A stretch of 64,000 bases of DNA from Aralia elata (GCA_034770075.1 CM068385.1:75136272-75200271), one strand, 5' to 3'. Shown: positions 10,130 to 22,047, numbered from the stretch's first letter. The notes: generated from the letters alone by a model not told the origin. Program-made: numbers and translations.

Positions 10130-11070
10130 AACCCTTACTATTATTATTATTTTTATAAAATAATAATAATAAAATAATAGTCATATAAAATTTAATTTCT
10201 GGGATGTGCTATTATATTTTCCATATATACTAAATTAATTATTGTTTAATTATTATTAAATAATGATTAAGGATAATTGAAAAAATTGTAAATTAATTAT
10301 TTATTATTTGATTAACTTAAATAATAAATAAACTTAATTGGTTTATTATTTATTATTAAATAATAACTAAAGATAATTATTACTCACTAATTAACTATTA
10401 TTTGATTAAATTAAATAATAAATAAATCTAATTAGTTATTATTTACTATTAGATAATAACTAAAGATAATTCATACTTACTTACTAATTAATTATTTATT
10501 ATTTGATTTACTTTAAATAATAAAATAAACTTAAATTAATTATTATTTAATCTTAAATAATAATTAAAGACAATTAAAATTCATAACTTAATTATTATTT
10601 TAATTAATAATTAAATAATAAATGAATATAATTAGTTATTAAATACTATTAATAATAACTAAGGATAATTCTTATTCACTAAGTAATTATTTATTTACTT
10701 GATTAACCTTAAATAATAAATAAATCTAATTAGTTATTATTTATTATTAAATAATAACTAAAGATAATTCATATTTACTAATTAATTAATTATTTATTAT
10801 TTAATTAACTTTAAATAATAAATAAATCTAATTAGCTATTATTTATTATTAAATAATGACTAAAGATAATTGTTACGCACTAATTAATTATTTATTATTT
10901 GATTAACTTTAAATAATAAACAAACCTAATTAATTATTATTTAATCTTAAATAATAATTAAAGACAATTAAAATTTATAATTCGACTATTATTTAATTAA
11001 TAAATTAAATAATAAGTAACTGTAATTAGTTATTAATTACTATTAATAATAACTAAAGATAATTAATTAA
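10130..11070. repeat. AT-rich tandem array of about 100-bp units
   Basis: Roughly nine degenerate units, recognisable by AAAGATAATT or AAAGACAATT at about 100-bp steps. Units contain long inverted repeats of the form AGTTATTATTTA...TAAATAATAACT. The corresponding array of the 3' LTR is at about 19,710-20,635. No coding potential. Confidence 0.85.
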
Positions 11071-12134
11071 TTACTATTTAATAGTAATTAAATGAAGATA
11101 GAGTTAATAAAATAGAGAGAGTTTAATAACCCATTAATTAAACAATCATAACAAATTGTTTAAGGGTTTAATAAACGAATATTACTTAAGAAAGAGTAAT
11201 GTTAATTAATTTAACAATTATAATAAATTACTTAAAGGTTAATAAGTGATTATCACTTAAGGGAAACATGGTTAATTAATTAAACCATCAACATAGAGAT
11301 CCATTAAAGTGTCTTATAGTGTTTACGATAGTTTATTAACTTATGTGTGCTATGTGAATTGCTTAATTGTTAAATAAATAGCATAAGTAAGCGTATCGAT
11401 ATACAACTACGCAGTACTAATTGATAGCTCAACATTATCAATGTTAGGTTCTTCAAGGCCAATTAGTTAAAGCTAGAATTATTTTGTAGCTGAGGCAAAC
11501 AGGCAAGTTCCTAACCCTAAACTTCTTACATTATTGCAAGTTCCCTAACTCAATCTCGAGTTATTATTTTCGAAGCATGTTAGTGAATAATTATTGTCGA
11601 TTATTCACATCTATACTGATTATTGAGATTCGCACATTGTGCAATTGAATTCCTATCCTATTATGATTGAAACTGTAAATTTAATTAAAGTTCTTTCAAG
11701 TATGAATTGTTTATGAGATCGATCTATGCTATTTGTATCAGCTAGATCCAGCATGTCCTAAATTGGTTAAGACAATGGTATTTTAAAAGCTGTTCTTATT
11801 AAATTGTTGTGGTAAGAAACTCTTGGCTGAGAAAAGGATAAACTTGTTTAAGGCATGATATCAATGCTGGTTATTAAGTGTTTATGCATAAATCACGGGG
11901 TATGAGAGGTTGATCCCCTCGATTACCAAAACTTTTAAGAGGTCCAGTTTAAATGCTGAGAACCTTGGAAAACGTCCTTGGTTATTTCAAACCACTCAGT
12001 AATTGTCATTCAATTATTCGAATATTCAACTGTTGTTTATTAATTCAATGCTCCTCCACACTCTTATACTGTTGTTGAACATTGAAAGCGAAATTTCCTT
12101 CTATCATGATATATCTCTTTGTGTATATACTTGC

Positions 12135-12153
12135 TAAGCAAATTAGTTGCTTA
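12135..12153 (+). other. Conserved stem-loop near the LTR 3' end
   Basis: TAAGCAA-ATTAG-TTGCTTA, followed by CCCTTGC. Counterparts in other chromoviral LTRs have changed arms that still pair: TGAGCAA/TTGCTCA at 61,749-61,767 and TGAGCT/AGCTCA at 26,574-26,589. The same stem is at 21,701-21,719 in the 3' LTR. Confidence 0.7.
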
Positions 12154-12181
12154 CCCTTGCTATATCATGATCTTTATTTCA

Positions 12182-12235
12182 GCTAAGGCAGAAACGTCTA
12201 GGGGAGACAAAGGAAAAGGGAAGGTGCAAGAGTAG
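12182..12235 (+). CDS. Short conserved lysine/glycine-rich frame in the LTR (AKAETSRGDKGKGKVQE)
   Basis: Seventeen codons and a TAG follow TTATTTCAG. The frame is open upstream to an ATG at about 12,167 (MIFIS then AKAE). The same frame, with different third codon positions, is found in four other chromoviral LTRs: minus strand near 28,690, 50,582 and 63,195, and plus strand at 61,796. I do not recognise the peptide. It could be the last exon of a spliced LTR transcript, because a pyrimidine tract and CAG precede it, or a small upstream reading frame. Third-position differences (GGA/GGC/GGG, AAA/AAG) suggest selection on the peptide. Whether it is translated is unknown. Confidence 0.45.
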   Translation, partial: AKAETSRGDKGKGKVQE

Positions 12236-12484
12236 ATGCCCGTTAGTGCCTATGTACTAGCTATTTCCGAATGTGGTTTGATTAAGTGAACCCTTATTTG
12301 TATTAAGAGTACGTTTTATGTTAAGGTTAAAGAACCTTGGGACCAGAATTGTAAGACTTTATTTCCATTCGATAAACAATGTATGTTTATTATTCCGCAT
12401 TTAGTTAGATAGTATGTTTGTCGTCGAATTATCGTGAGCACCGAATTCGAGGTTTGGAAACCTGGATTTGGGGGCGTCACAGGT

Positions 12485-12496
12485 TGGTATCAGAGC
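12485..12496 (+). other. Primer binding site, tRNA-iMet
   Basis: TGGTATCAGAGC, three bases after the 5' LTR. It is the standard complement of the initiator tRNA 3' end. Confidence 0.92.
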
Positions 12497-12687
12497 TATA
12501 GGTTATAAACGTTAGGAATGAGAAACCTAGGTTATAACCTTAGTAGAAAACTCATATAGAGTATGTAGGTAAGGGGTTGAGGAGATTCATCGAGTTCTAG
12601 TTGTACCGAATAAAATATCATTTCATTTTATCAATGAATGTATTTTATTATGGTACTGATGTTGTTTATGGTGTGGTGTATTGTAGG

Positions 12688-13085
12688 ATGTCGAACGAGA
12701 GTCAAGATAGGTAATCAGTGAACCAGGAACCCATAGAACCTAAGGTGATAGGAGAATTGCTGGCGAGGGACGCCGAGCTAGAGGTTAAGGCTGAACAATT
12801 AGAGGCGCAGAACCACATCCACCAGATTTCTGAACAGCAGTACAAGGACGCTGCTTATCAGGACCAGGCTGAGTTAGCCGAGTTGCGAGGGAAGGCTGCT
12901 GCTAAGGGAGCTGCAGTTAGGAACAATTGAAGGACGAGGTAAAGGCTAAGGATGCGAAGATAGTTGATTTGGAGCGAGCCTTAGACATCGTCTGGATGCA
13001 GTTCGACGCCAGATGGATGGATCTGTCCTCTAGTAGCAAGGGCAAGCCGTTGAGTTGTATTCACCTTGTGTCCCTTAGAGGATAG
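12688..13085 (+). pseudogene. Pre-gag reading frame, coiled-coil-like, broken
   Basis: ATG at 12,688 gives MSNESQDR, then a TAA at 12,712 where a CAA would be expected. The same frame continues with a strongly charged segment (LLARDAELEVKAEQLEAQN ... QAELAELRGKAAAK), shifts by one base near 12,925, and goes on with KAKDAKIVDLERALDIVW to a TAG at 13,085. The whole would be about 130 residues with heptad-like spacing of hydrophobic residues, suggesting a coiled coil. It lies between the primer site and Gag. I do not recognise it as a known Gag domain. The codon-like structure suggests it was once translated. Confidence 0.55.
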
Positions 13086-13584
13086 TTGGAGGTGGGCCGT
13101 TATGCCTTGAGCAGTGAAGTTGGTACTACTTTTGATTTACTAGAGTTTGTATTAACCTTAGCAGGTGCGAGGTAGTTCGTATGTAGGATGTACTTCTATT
13201 TATGTAGGTAGAAAAATAATGGTTTAAGTAAATCCCATCTTTGGTTATTTTACTGAGATGGTAGCATTTATAGCAATATACCTGTGATAAACGTGTAAAA
13301 CACTAAAGTTGGTATATGAATATAAATGCATTATTATGGTATGTGTTTGAGAATTTTACCTGGTAAACCGTCAATTCAATAGTTATGTTAATTCAGTAAA
13401 ACTGAATCGGTATTTTAGCAACTTAAATCACTAATCGGGTAAAAGTAGAATTCCCGAGGTTGGGTAATCTAGAGCTCCCACATGATGGTCATGCGATTGT
13501 TCGAGTACAATATTGTATTGCATGTTAAATACTTATATGTTACTAAAACCCGAGTAACGTGTTAGGACTTTGTTTAAACAGATA

Positions 13585-16500
13585 ATGCCGCCCAGACGAA
13601 TCCTACGAAACCAAGGGGTCGAAGAGTCGGTTAACAATGCAGAGGGAACTCAGCCAAACCCAATGCAAGACTTTATCAACATGATGGCCGAAGCTCTGCG
13701 GAATCAAACGACTATGGCAGGAAACCAGACGGGCAACCACTTAGCCAATTTTAAAGATTTCAAGGCAGTAGGGCCGCCGGAGTTTAGGGGAACAGCGGAC
13801 CCGATAGAGGCCCAGTCGTGGATAAAGGAGATTGAAAAGGCCTTTGTCATCGCTAGAGTCGCTGAGGAGCAGAAGACAGTTTTTGCTACTTACTTAATGA
13901 AAGGTGAGGCTAACTTCTGGTGGGAAGCCAATCAGAACAAAGCTGGAACTGGAGTCGTGGCGTGGGAAGCTTTCAAGACGTTGTTTTTCGAGAATTACTT
14001 TCCTGAGAGTACGCAGGCAAAAATGGAGATCAAGTTTCTAGAATTGAAGCAAGAAAATTTGTCAGTGTCGGAGTACGCTGCAAAATTCAATGAATTGGCT
14101 AGATTCGCCCCACATCAGGTGGATACTGAGGTGAGGAAGGCCAGGAGATTCGAGAATGGATTAAAGCCGTGGATCTACAGCAAGGTAGCGGTTTTGCAAA
14201 TTACATCGTTCTCAACCTTGTTGGAGAAAGCTCTCATTGCTGAAGGTGGGAGTGAAGCGGTTTCGAAATATAATCGGGAAAGGAACAAAAAGAAGGTAGA
14301 AGGAGAAAATGTAAATGTTAGCGGTGGTGGAAACAACAGTAGGAAGCGTCAATGGAGCAGTGGGGGTAGCAATTCTGAAATCCAGCAAGGGAGCATACAA
14401 CAGAAAAGGCCGGTATGTGGGAATTGCGGAAAGGGTCACTCGGGAGAGTGTATGAAGGGGAAGATGGTCTGTTATACCTGTGGACAAGAAGGGCATATCT
14501 CGCCCAATTGTCCTAAGGCGAAGAAGGGAGGTTGCTTCAATTGCGGAGAGATAGGACATCGGAGCAAGGAATGTCCCCGAAAGAGAAACATGGATGGCAG
14601 AAATGGCAATAGGGGCAACAACTCGAGAGCAACCAGTGGAGGACTAGCCCAGCCAAATAAGCCAACAGCAAGGACCTTCAACATGACAGTGCAAGATGCC
14701 GTGGCATCCAGGGAGGTGGTGTCAGGTATTATTCCAATCAACAACATAGATGCCTATGTGCTATTTGATTCGGGAGCTTCATGTTCTTTTGTTTCTGATG
14801 AATTTGCTCAAAGATTTAATTTGCCTAGTGAATTGTTAGAACACCCGATGAATGTAGAAGTAGCGAACAAAGAGATTATCCCCGTAAACTACATTTATAA
14901 GAATTGTTGTGCTGATGTGAGAGGGTTTAAGCTTAACGTGGACTTGTTGCCGATTCGTCTTGGAGAATTCGATGTAATCCTGGGGATGGATTGGTTAGTG
15001 AGCCACGGGGCGGTCATTGACTGTAAGAAAAAGTGCATACACCTACAGACTCCAGGTAAGTCGAAGGTGGTGTTCTACGGTAGTAAATCGCCGAGGCAAT
15101 CTTGTTGTCTGACGATGATGCAAGCGAAGAGATTGCTTAAGAAGGGTTGTATAGGTTATTTGGCTCACGTGGTAGATACTCGACGGGTCGAGGGTGAACT
15201 GAGTCAGATACCCGTTGTAAGGGAATTCGCTGATGTCTTCCCAGATGAACTTCCGGGACTGCCACCGGATAGGGAGATAGAATTTGCAATCGACTTGGTA
15301 CCCGGGACGGCACCGATATCTAAGGCGCCTTACCGAATGGCACCAGTAGAGATGAAAGAACTGATGGTTCAACTACAGGAACTGTTAGACAGGGGTTATA
15401 TCAGGCCAAGCGTGTCACCATGGGGAGCGCCAGTTCTGTTCGTAAAGAAGAAGGATGGCTCGATGAGGCTTTGTATCGACTACCGTGAGTTGAACAAAGT
15501 TACGATTAAGAATAAGTATCCGCTACCCAGAATAGACGATCTGTTTGATCAACTCAAGGGAGCGAAATACTTTTCGAAGATCGATTTAAGGACGGGCTAT
15601 CATCAACTAAGGGTGAGACAGGAGGATATTCCGAAGACGGCATTCAGAACTCGTTATGGACATTTCGAGTTTCTGGTTATGTCATTTGGCCTGACAAATG
15701 CACCAGCGGCATTCATGGATATGATGAACAGAGTGTTCAAGCAGTATTTGGACAAGTTCGTGGTAGTATTCATCGATGATATCTTGGTGTATTCAGTGTC
15801 AGAGGAAGAACATGCTGAACATCTAAGGATTGCCCTGGAGGCATTAAGAAGGGAGAAACTGTACGCAAAGTTTTCGAAGTGTGAATTTTGGTTGCAGAGG
15901 GTGCAGTTTCTTGGACACGTCATTGACAATAATGGTGTTTCGGTAGACCCAGCAAAGGTGGAAGCCATTATCAACTGGGAGCAGCCAAAGACACCAACGG
16001 AGATCAGAAGTTTCCTAGGGTTAGCGGGATACTATCGGAGATTCATCCAGGATTTTTCGAAGATAGCATCACCGTTGACCAATCTAACTAGAAAGACGGT
16101 AAAGTTTGTTTGGACAGAGAAGTGCGAGGAGAGTTTCTTGGAGCTGAAGAAGAGACTTAGCCAAGCACCAGTGTTGGCATTACCAGACGACACTGGGGGT
16201 TTTGTAGTATACAGTGATGCGTCACACAAGGGCCTTGGTTGTGTACTAATGCAGCACGGCAGGGTCATTGCGTACGCTTCACGCCAGCTGAAGGACTATG
16301 AGAAGGGATACCCGACTCATGATCTGGAGTTAGCAGCAGTAGTGTTCGCCTTGAAGATTTGGAGGCACTACCTATATGGAGAGAAGTGCGAGATATATAC
16401 AGATCACAAAAGTCTGAAATATATCTTCACTCAGAAGGAGCTGAATATGAGGCAGCGCCGATGGTTAGAATTAATCAAGGATTACGATTGTGAGATTCTG

Positions 16501-16689
16501 TACCATCTGGGCAAAGCAAATGTAGTGGCAGATGCCCTGAGTAGGAAAGGCAGAGAGAAGTTGATGAGGCTTACAACTCAGGCAGAGCTGATAAAGGACT
16601 TTGGACGCCTGGAACTGGAGGTTAAGTATCCAATGGAGACGGACGAAAAAATTGTTCACCGTGACAGTGGGTCCGACTCTACTGGATAA
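13585..16689 (+). CDS. Gag-protease-RT-RNase H polyprotein of the chromovirus
   Basis: I start at ATG 13,585 (MPPRRILR), since the frame upstream only adds a few residues without ATG. In order: Gag capsid-like region (residues about 55-230: [25 protein letters not shown]); three zinc knuckles near 278-330 ([40 protein letters not shown]); protease active site [10 protein letters not shown] near 392; RT with [30 protein letters not shown] and catalytic FIDDILVYS near 729; and RNase H with [11 protein letters not shown] and [10 protein letters not shown], ending [13 protein letters not shown]. All catalytic residues I can check are present. A one-base shift in an A run near 16,650 throws the frame out; the integrase follows in another frame. 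Confidence 0.93.
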   Translation: MPPRRILRNQGVEESVNNAEGTQPNPMQDFINMMAEALRNQTTMAGNQTGNHLANFKDFKAVGPPEFRGTADPIEAQSWIKEIEKAFVIARVAEEQKTVFATYLMKGEANFWWEANQNKAGTGVVAWEAFKTLFFENYFPESTQAKMEIKFLELKQENLSVSEYAAKFNELARFAPHQVDTEVRKARRFENGLKPWIYSKVAVLQITSFSTLLEKALIAEGGSEAVSKYNRERNKKKVEGENVNVSGGGNNSRKRQWSSGGSNSEIQQGSIQQKRPVCGNCGKGHSGECMKGKMVCYTCGQEGHISPNCPKAKKGGCFNCGEIGHRSKECPRKRNMDGRNGNRGNNSRATSGGLAQPNKPTARTFNMTVQDAVASREVVSGIIPINNIDAYVLFDSGASCSFVSDEFAQRFNLPSELLEHPMNVEVANKEIIPVNYIYKNCCADVRGFKLNVDLLPIRLGEFDVILGMDWLVSHGAVIDCKKKCIHLQTPGKSKVVFYGSKSPRQSCCLTMMQAKRLLKKGCIGYLAHVVDTRRVEGELSQIPVVREFADVFPDELPGLPPDREIEFAIDLVPGTAPISKAPYRMAPVEMKELMVQLQELLDRGYIRPSVSPWGAPVLFVKKKDGSMRLCIDYRELNKVTIKNKYPLPRIDDLFDQLKGAKYFSKIDLRTGYHQLRVRQEDIPKTAFRTRYGHFEFLVMSFGLTNAPAAFMDMMNRVFKQYLDKFVVVFIDDILVYSVSEEEHAEHLRIALEALRREKLYAKFSKCEFWLQRVQFLGHVIDNNGVSVDPAKVEAIINWEQPKTPTEIRSFLGLAGYYRRFIQDFSKIASPLTNLTRKTVKFVWTEKCEESFLELKKRLSQAPVLALPDDTGGFVVYSDASHKGLGCVLMQHGRVIAYASRQLKDYEKGYPTHDLELAAVVFALKIWRHYLYGEKCEIYTDHKSLKYIFTQKELNMRQRRWLELIKDYDCEILYHLGKANVVADALSRKGREKLMRLTTQAELIKDFGRLELEVKYPMETDEKIVHRDSGSDSTG

Positions 16690-18108
16690 GATAAAGGAGG
16701 CTCAAGAATTTGATGAAGAATGCATTGGCATTAAGAAGCAACTATCGGAAGGAAAAACGTTGAAGTTCAAGGTTGACAGCACGGGTCTGCTGAGATTCGA
16801 GGGAAGGATCTGGATACCCTATGTACCAGACTTAAGGGAAGAAATATTGCAAGAGGCCCATAATACGAGATTTTCGGTACATCCGGGTAGCACCAAGATG
16901 TATCAAGATCTTCGTCAACATTATTGGTGGCCGCATTTGAAAGGGGAAGTTGCGGAATTCGTCAGCCGGTGTTTTTAACTTGTCAGAGGGTCAAGGCAGA
17001 GCACCAACGGCCGAGCGGATTGTTGCAGCCCTTAGAGATTCCCGAGTGGAAGTGGGAGCACATCACTATGGATTTTGTGGTAGGACTCCCGACAACACAA
17101 AAGGGTCTAGACGCCATCTGGGTGATCGTAGATCGGTTGACCAAGTCTGCCCATTTTCTACCGATCAAGATCAGGTACAAATTGGAGCAGTTGGCGAAAC
17201 TCTACGTAAAGGAGATAGTATCGCGACATGGGGTGCCGGTTTCTATTGTATCTGACAGAGATCCGCGCTTCACGTCAAATTTTTGGAAAAGCCTACAGGA
17301 GAGACTGGGAACACAGTTGAGAATGAGTACGGCGTATCATCCTCAGACCGATGGTCAGAGCGAGCGAACTATTCAGACCTTAGAGGACATGCTCCGGGCA
17401 GTTGTGATGGACTTAGGTGGCAGCTGGGACGATCATTTGCCCTTGGTAGAGTTCGCTTACAACAATAGTTACCACGCTAGCATTGGTATGCCACCGTACG
17501 AAGCATTATATGGAAGGAAGTGTCGAACGCCGTTGTGTTGGGATGAAGTTGGTGAACGGAGATTGTTGGGACCAGAATTGGTACAACAAACCGTGGAAAT
17601 CATTAAAGTAATAAGGCAGCGGTTAGTAGCGGCTCAGGATCGTCAGAAGAAGTATGCCGACTTACATCGTCAGAAGCGAGACTTTGAAGTTGGCAGCTAT
17701 GTATTTTTGAAGGTATCTCCCTGGAAAGGGAAGATCCGCTTTGGGAAGAAGGGCAAGCTGAGCCCTAGGTTCATAGGACCTTTCGAAATATTGAGGAGAA
17801 TAGGCGAAGTGGCGTACGAGGTAGCATTACCCCCTGAGCTTGAGCACATTCACAACGTGTTTCATGTATCGGTGTTACGTCCATATAAGCCAGACTACAA
17901 GCATGTTATTTCCTATGAGCCAATTCAAGTCGAGAGGGACTTATCGTACGAGGAGGTTCCCGTCCAGATTCTCGATAGGAAGGAACAGAAGCTGAGAAAC
18001 AAGACCATACTTTCCGTCAAAGTTCTCTGGAGGAATCACGCAGTCGAAGAAGCTACGTGGGAACTCGAAGAGAAAATGAAGGCGAATTATCCGTTCTTAT
18101 TTGAGTAA
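16650..18108 (+). pseudogene. Integrase with C-terminal chromodomain, two frame breaks
   Basis: After the shift near 16,650 the frame reads FTVTVGP, DKIKEAQ and the HHCC zinc domain ([18 protein letters not shown] ... SRC). A second break in a T run near 16,972 returns to the original frame with [14 protein letters not shown]. The catalytic core shows Asp in TMDFVVGLP, Asp in [12 protein letters not shown] and Glu in [14 protein letters not shown]. The C-terminus has [22 protein letters not shown] and a chromodomain ([16 protein letters not shown] ... [19 protein letters not shown]), which in chromoviruses steers integration to marked chromatin. Both breaks are in homopolymers of an otherwise clean element, so they may be sequencing errors and the integrase may be whole. 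Confidence 0.9.
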
Positions 18109-18157
18109 CCCTATTTTTGCAATTCCGAGGACGGAATTTTTTATAAGGGGGGAGGGA
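18109..18157 (+). other. 3' untranslated tail and polypurine tract
   Basis: GAGGACGGAAT is followed by AAGGGGGGAGGGA directly before TGTAATG of the 3' LTR. The tract is the plus-strand primer. Confidence 0.8.
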
Positions 18158-21100
18158 TGTAATGCCCGTGAATTTTGAACGTCCTTATTAATTAAATCTA
18201 ATTTAATTTAATGAGTTAATGTTGTGTTCTATTTAAACCAACTTGGGTTAATTGGTGGGAGATGTATAAGATGTGTCTATACTTGTGTTGGCAGGTATGA
18301 TATAATTATGGTTAAGAAATAACCATAGGAGAGTCAAGTGTAGGAATTTGTGTGTAATGACTAAAATGGCCAAGAGTGGTTAATAACCAAGGTAATCATG
18401 AAGGGGCAATAACCACTGTATATCCCAGTGGTTAATAACCAATGAAATGATGGCGGGATAATAACCATTGTGTTTAACCAATGTAATGATGGCAAGATAA
18501 TAACCAATGTTTAATAACCAATGGAAAATGGCTAATAACTAATGGATAATTAAGATTTTGAGAAAAGACTATTTTAACCTTGAAGGAGGTTGGAAAATGA
18601 CTAAATTACCCTTGAGGAAGTTGCTAGGAAACTTCCTATTATTGACGAATTGACCGAATTGCCCTTGCCTAGTCATGGTTAATGACTATGTTGCCCATGG
18701 TCTTTATTTTTCCTATAAATAGGGCCCTCACCAAAGATAATAGGGGTTGGCTCCCTTATTATTCATCTCCTAAGAGAGTTGAGAGCATTGAGAGCATTGG
18801 AAAACATTTGAGAGCAAAAGAAAATATATTGAGTCACCAAGGAGTGAAGGAGACCTAGCTAGTTCATATCCTTTTTCGGATCATACTTGGAAGGAAGAGG
18901 AGAATAGCCACTAACTCTAGGTATACATCTTCATTCTCTCAAACCCTAGTTTTCTTGTTGATATTAAATGGCTAACATTTATTAGTGGTAGTCATTTATT
19001 TGTGTTGGGGTTTCTATGGCTTATTGGTTGGAGGTTGTGGAAGAAATGAAATATTTATAGATCTAGGTTTTATTTTGCTAGATCTATGTTTTATTTTGCT
19101 AGATCTATGTTTTATTTTACTAGATCTACGTTTTATTTTGTTAGATCTATATTTTTTTTCTAAAAGAATGCTTAACTCATGATCTTAAAACCTAGGTGAT
19201 GATAAATAATGGTTTAGTATGTTTTATTAATAATATGTTGAAGTTTAAAAATATTTGTAGCAAGTTTAGGTGGTTTGATGGGCTAAAACATGTATACAAT
19301 GATTTATTGGAGTACAAAACTTATTGACGAAAAATATTGATTTAAGTCATAAATATTTTGTTGTAATATTAGAAATATTTTTCTTAGCCATGGGGATTTT
19401 TTTAGAATTTATAATGGAGATTTAAAACTTTCTTGATGGTATTAGAATTAATTGAAGGTAAAAACAACCCCCTGGAAGGCTGCTGCTTGATAAGGGCTAA
19501 GACAGGCCGCGCATGGCGCGCCAGCGTATTCCTTCAACCAGCGGCAGCCAAACGGCGCCGTTTTGGCCAGGCAGGGAAGGCTCACGCGCAATGCGCGGGC
19601 GGGCGATCAGGCGGGGGAAATTACGGCTGTGCCCCTCCGTCCGAATTTCGTCTTATTTACCAAATTGCCATCGAGACTTGTTTTTATAAATATTAAATAC
19701 TTAAAACCCTTACTATTATTATTATTTTTATAAAATAATAATAATAAAATAATAGTCATATAAAATTTAATTTCTGGGATGTGCTATTATATTTTCAATA
19801 TATACTAAATTAATTATTGTTTAATTATTATTAAATAATGATTAAGGATAATTGAAAAAATTGTAAATTAATTATTTATTATTTGATTAACTTAAATAAT
19901 AAATAAACTTAATTGGTTATTATTTATTATTAAATAATAACTAAAGATAATTATTACTCACTAATTAACTATTATTTGATTAAATTAAATAATAAATAAA
20001 TCTAATTAGTTATTATTTACTATTAGATAATAACTAAAGATAATTCATACTTACTTACTAATTAATTATTTATTATTTGATTTACTTTAAATAATAAATA
20101 AACTTAATTAATTATTATTTAATCTTAAATAATAATTAAAGACAATTAAAATTCATAACTTAATTATTATTTAATTAATAATTAAATAATAAATGAATAT
20201 AATTAGTTATTAAATACTATTAATAATAACTAAGGATAATTCTTATTCACTAAGTAATTATTTATTACTTGATTAACCTTAAATAATAAATAAATCTAAT
20301 TAGTTATTATTTATTATTTAAATAATAACTAAAGATAATTCATATTTACTAATTAATTAATTATTTATTATTTAATTAACTTTAAATAATAAATAAATCT
20401 AATTAGCTATTATTTATTATTAAATAATGACTAAAGATAATTGTTACGCACTAATTAATTATTTATTATTTGATTAACTTTAAATCATAAACAAACCTAA
20501 TTAATTATTATTTAATCTTAAATAATAATTAAAGACAATTAAAATTTATAATTCGACTATTATTTAATTAATAAATTAAATAATAAGTAACTGTAATTAG
20601 TTATTAATTACTATTAATAATAACTAAAGATAATTAATTAATTACTATTTAATAGTAATTAAATGAAGATAGAGTTAATAAAATAGAGAGAGTTTAATAA
20701 CCCATTAATTAAACAATCATAACAAATTGTTTAAGGGTTTAATAAACGAATATTACTTAAGAAAGAGTAATGTTAATTAATTTAACAATTATAATAAATT
20801 GCTTAAAGGTTAATAAGTGATTATCACTTAAGGGAAACATGGTTAATTAATTAAACCATCAACATAGAGATCCATTAAAGTGTCTTATAGTGTTTACGAT
20901 AGTTTATTAACTTATGTGTGCTATGTGAATTGCTTAATTGTTAAATAAATAGCATAAGTAAGCGTATCGATATACAACTACGCAATACTAATTGATAGCT
21001 CAACATTATCAATGTTAGGTTCTTCAAGGCCAATTAGTTAAAGCTAGAATTATTTGTAGCTGAGCAAACAGGCAAGTTCCTAACCCTAAACTTCTTACAT

Positions 21101-22047
21101 TATTGCAAGTTCCCTAACTCAATCTCGAGTTATTATTTTCGAAGCATGTTAGTGAATAATTATTGTCGATTATTCACATCTATACTGATTATTGAGATTC
21201 GCACATTGTGCAATTGAATTCCTATCCTATTATGATTGAACTGTAAATTTAATTAAAGTTCTTTCAAGTATGAATTGTTTATGAGATCGATCTATGCTAT
21301 TTGTATCAGCTAGATCCAGCATGTCTAAATTGGTTAAGACAATGGTATTTTAAAAGCTGTTCTTATTAAATTGTTGTGGTAAGAACTCTTGGCTGAGAAA
21401 AGGATAAACTTGTTTAAGGCATGATATCAATGCTGGTTATTAAGTGTTTATGCATAAATCACGGGGTATGAGAGGCTGATCCCCTCGATTACCAAAACTT
21501 TTAAGAGGTCCAGTTTAAATGCTGAGAACCTTGAAAAACGTCCTTGGTTATTTCAAACCACTCAGTAATTGTCATTCAATTATTCGAATATTCAACTGTT
21601 GTTTATTAATTCAATGCTCCTCCACACTCTTATACTGTTGTTGAACATTGAAAGCGAAATTTCCTTCTATCATGATATATCTCTTTGTGTATATACTTGC
21701 TAAGCAAATTAGTTGCTTACCCTTGCTATATCATGATCTTTATTTCAGCTAAGGCAGAAACGTCTAGGGGAGACAAAGGAAAAGGGAAGGTGCAAGAGTA
21801 GATGCCCGTTAGTGCCTATGTACTAGCTATTTCCGAATGTGGTTTGATTAAGTGAACCCTTATTTGTATTAAGAGTACGTTTTATGTTAAGGTTAAAGAA
21901 CCTTGGGACCAGAATTGTAAGACTTTATTTCCATTCGATAAACAATGTATGTTTATTATTCCGCATTTAGTTAGATAGTATGTTTGTCGTCGAATTATCG
22001 TGAGCACCGAATTCGAGGTTTGGAAACCTGGATTTGGGGGCGTCACA
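18158..22047 (+). repeat. 3' LTR of the chromovirus
   Basis: Same ends and organisation as the 5' copy, 50 bp shorter. One 36-bp loss lies in the GC dyad cluster (near 19,506-19,530); the rest is mostly single-base differences in homopolymers. TATA is at 18,714-18,721. The KGKGK frame is repeated at about 21,748-21,801. Confidence 0.95.

Larger units (their letters stand above)
8542..12481 (+). repeat. 5' LTR of the chromovirus
   Basis: From 5' to 3' it holds: TAACCA dyads (8,690-8,935), a TATA box, a 21-bp tandem repeat (about 9,448-9,552), a cluster of GC-rich dyads (9,887-10,022), an AT-rich tandem array of about 100-bp units (10,130-11,070), and near its end a stem-loop and a short KGKGK reading frame. 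Confidence 0.95.
8542..22047 (+). mobile_element. Nearly intact Tekay/Del-like chromovirus (Ty3/gypsy)
   Basis: LTRs of 3,940 and 3,890 bp start TGTAATGCCCG and end GGGGGCGTCACA. The target duplication TTACG is perfect (8,537-8,541 and 22,048-22,052). The internal part has a tRNA-iMet primer site, a damaged pre-gag reading frame, one gag-pol frame with protease, RT, RNase H, integrase and a C-terminal chromodomain, and a purine tract before the 3' LTR. I count about eight substitutions between the LTRs, roughly 0.2%, so this is the youngest clear insertion in the window. It interrupts the RT of the Athila-like element between FLDMVERN and FMDDF. Clade is assigned from LTR length, primer site and chromodomain, not from a tree. 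Confidence 0.95.

Noticed and set aside
12481..12500. tRNA gene remnant at TGGTATCAGAGC
   Set aside because: Only the primer site is present, directly next to an LTR; no cloverleaf can be formed.
14212..14747. Minus-strand frames opposite gag
   Set aside because: Shadows of the chromovirus gag-pol frame.
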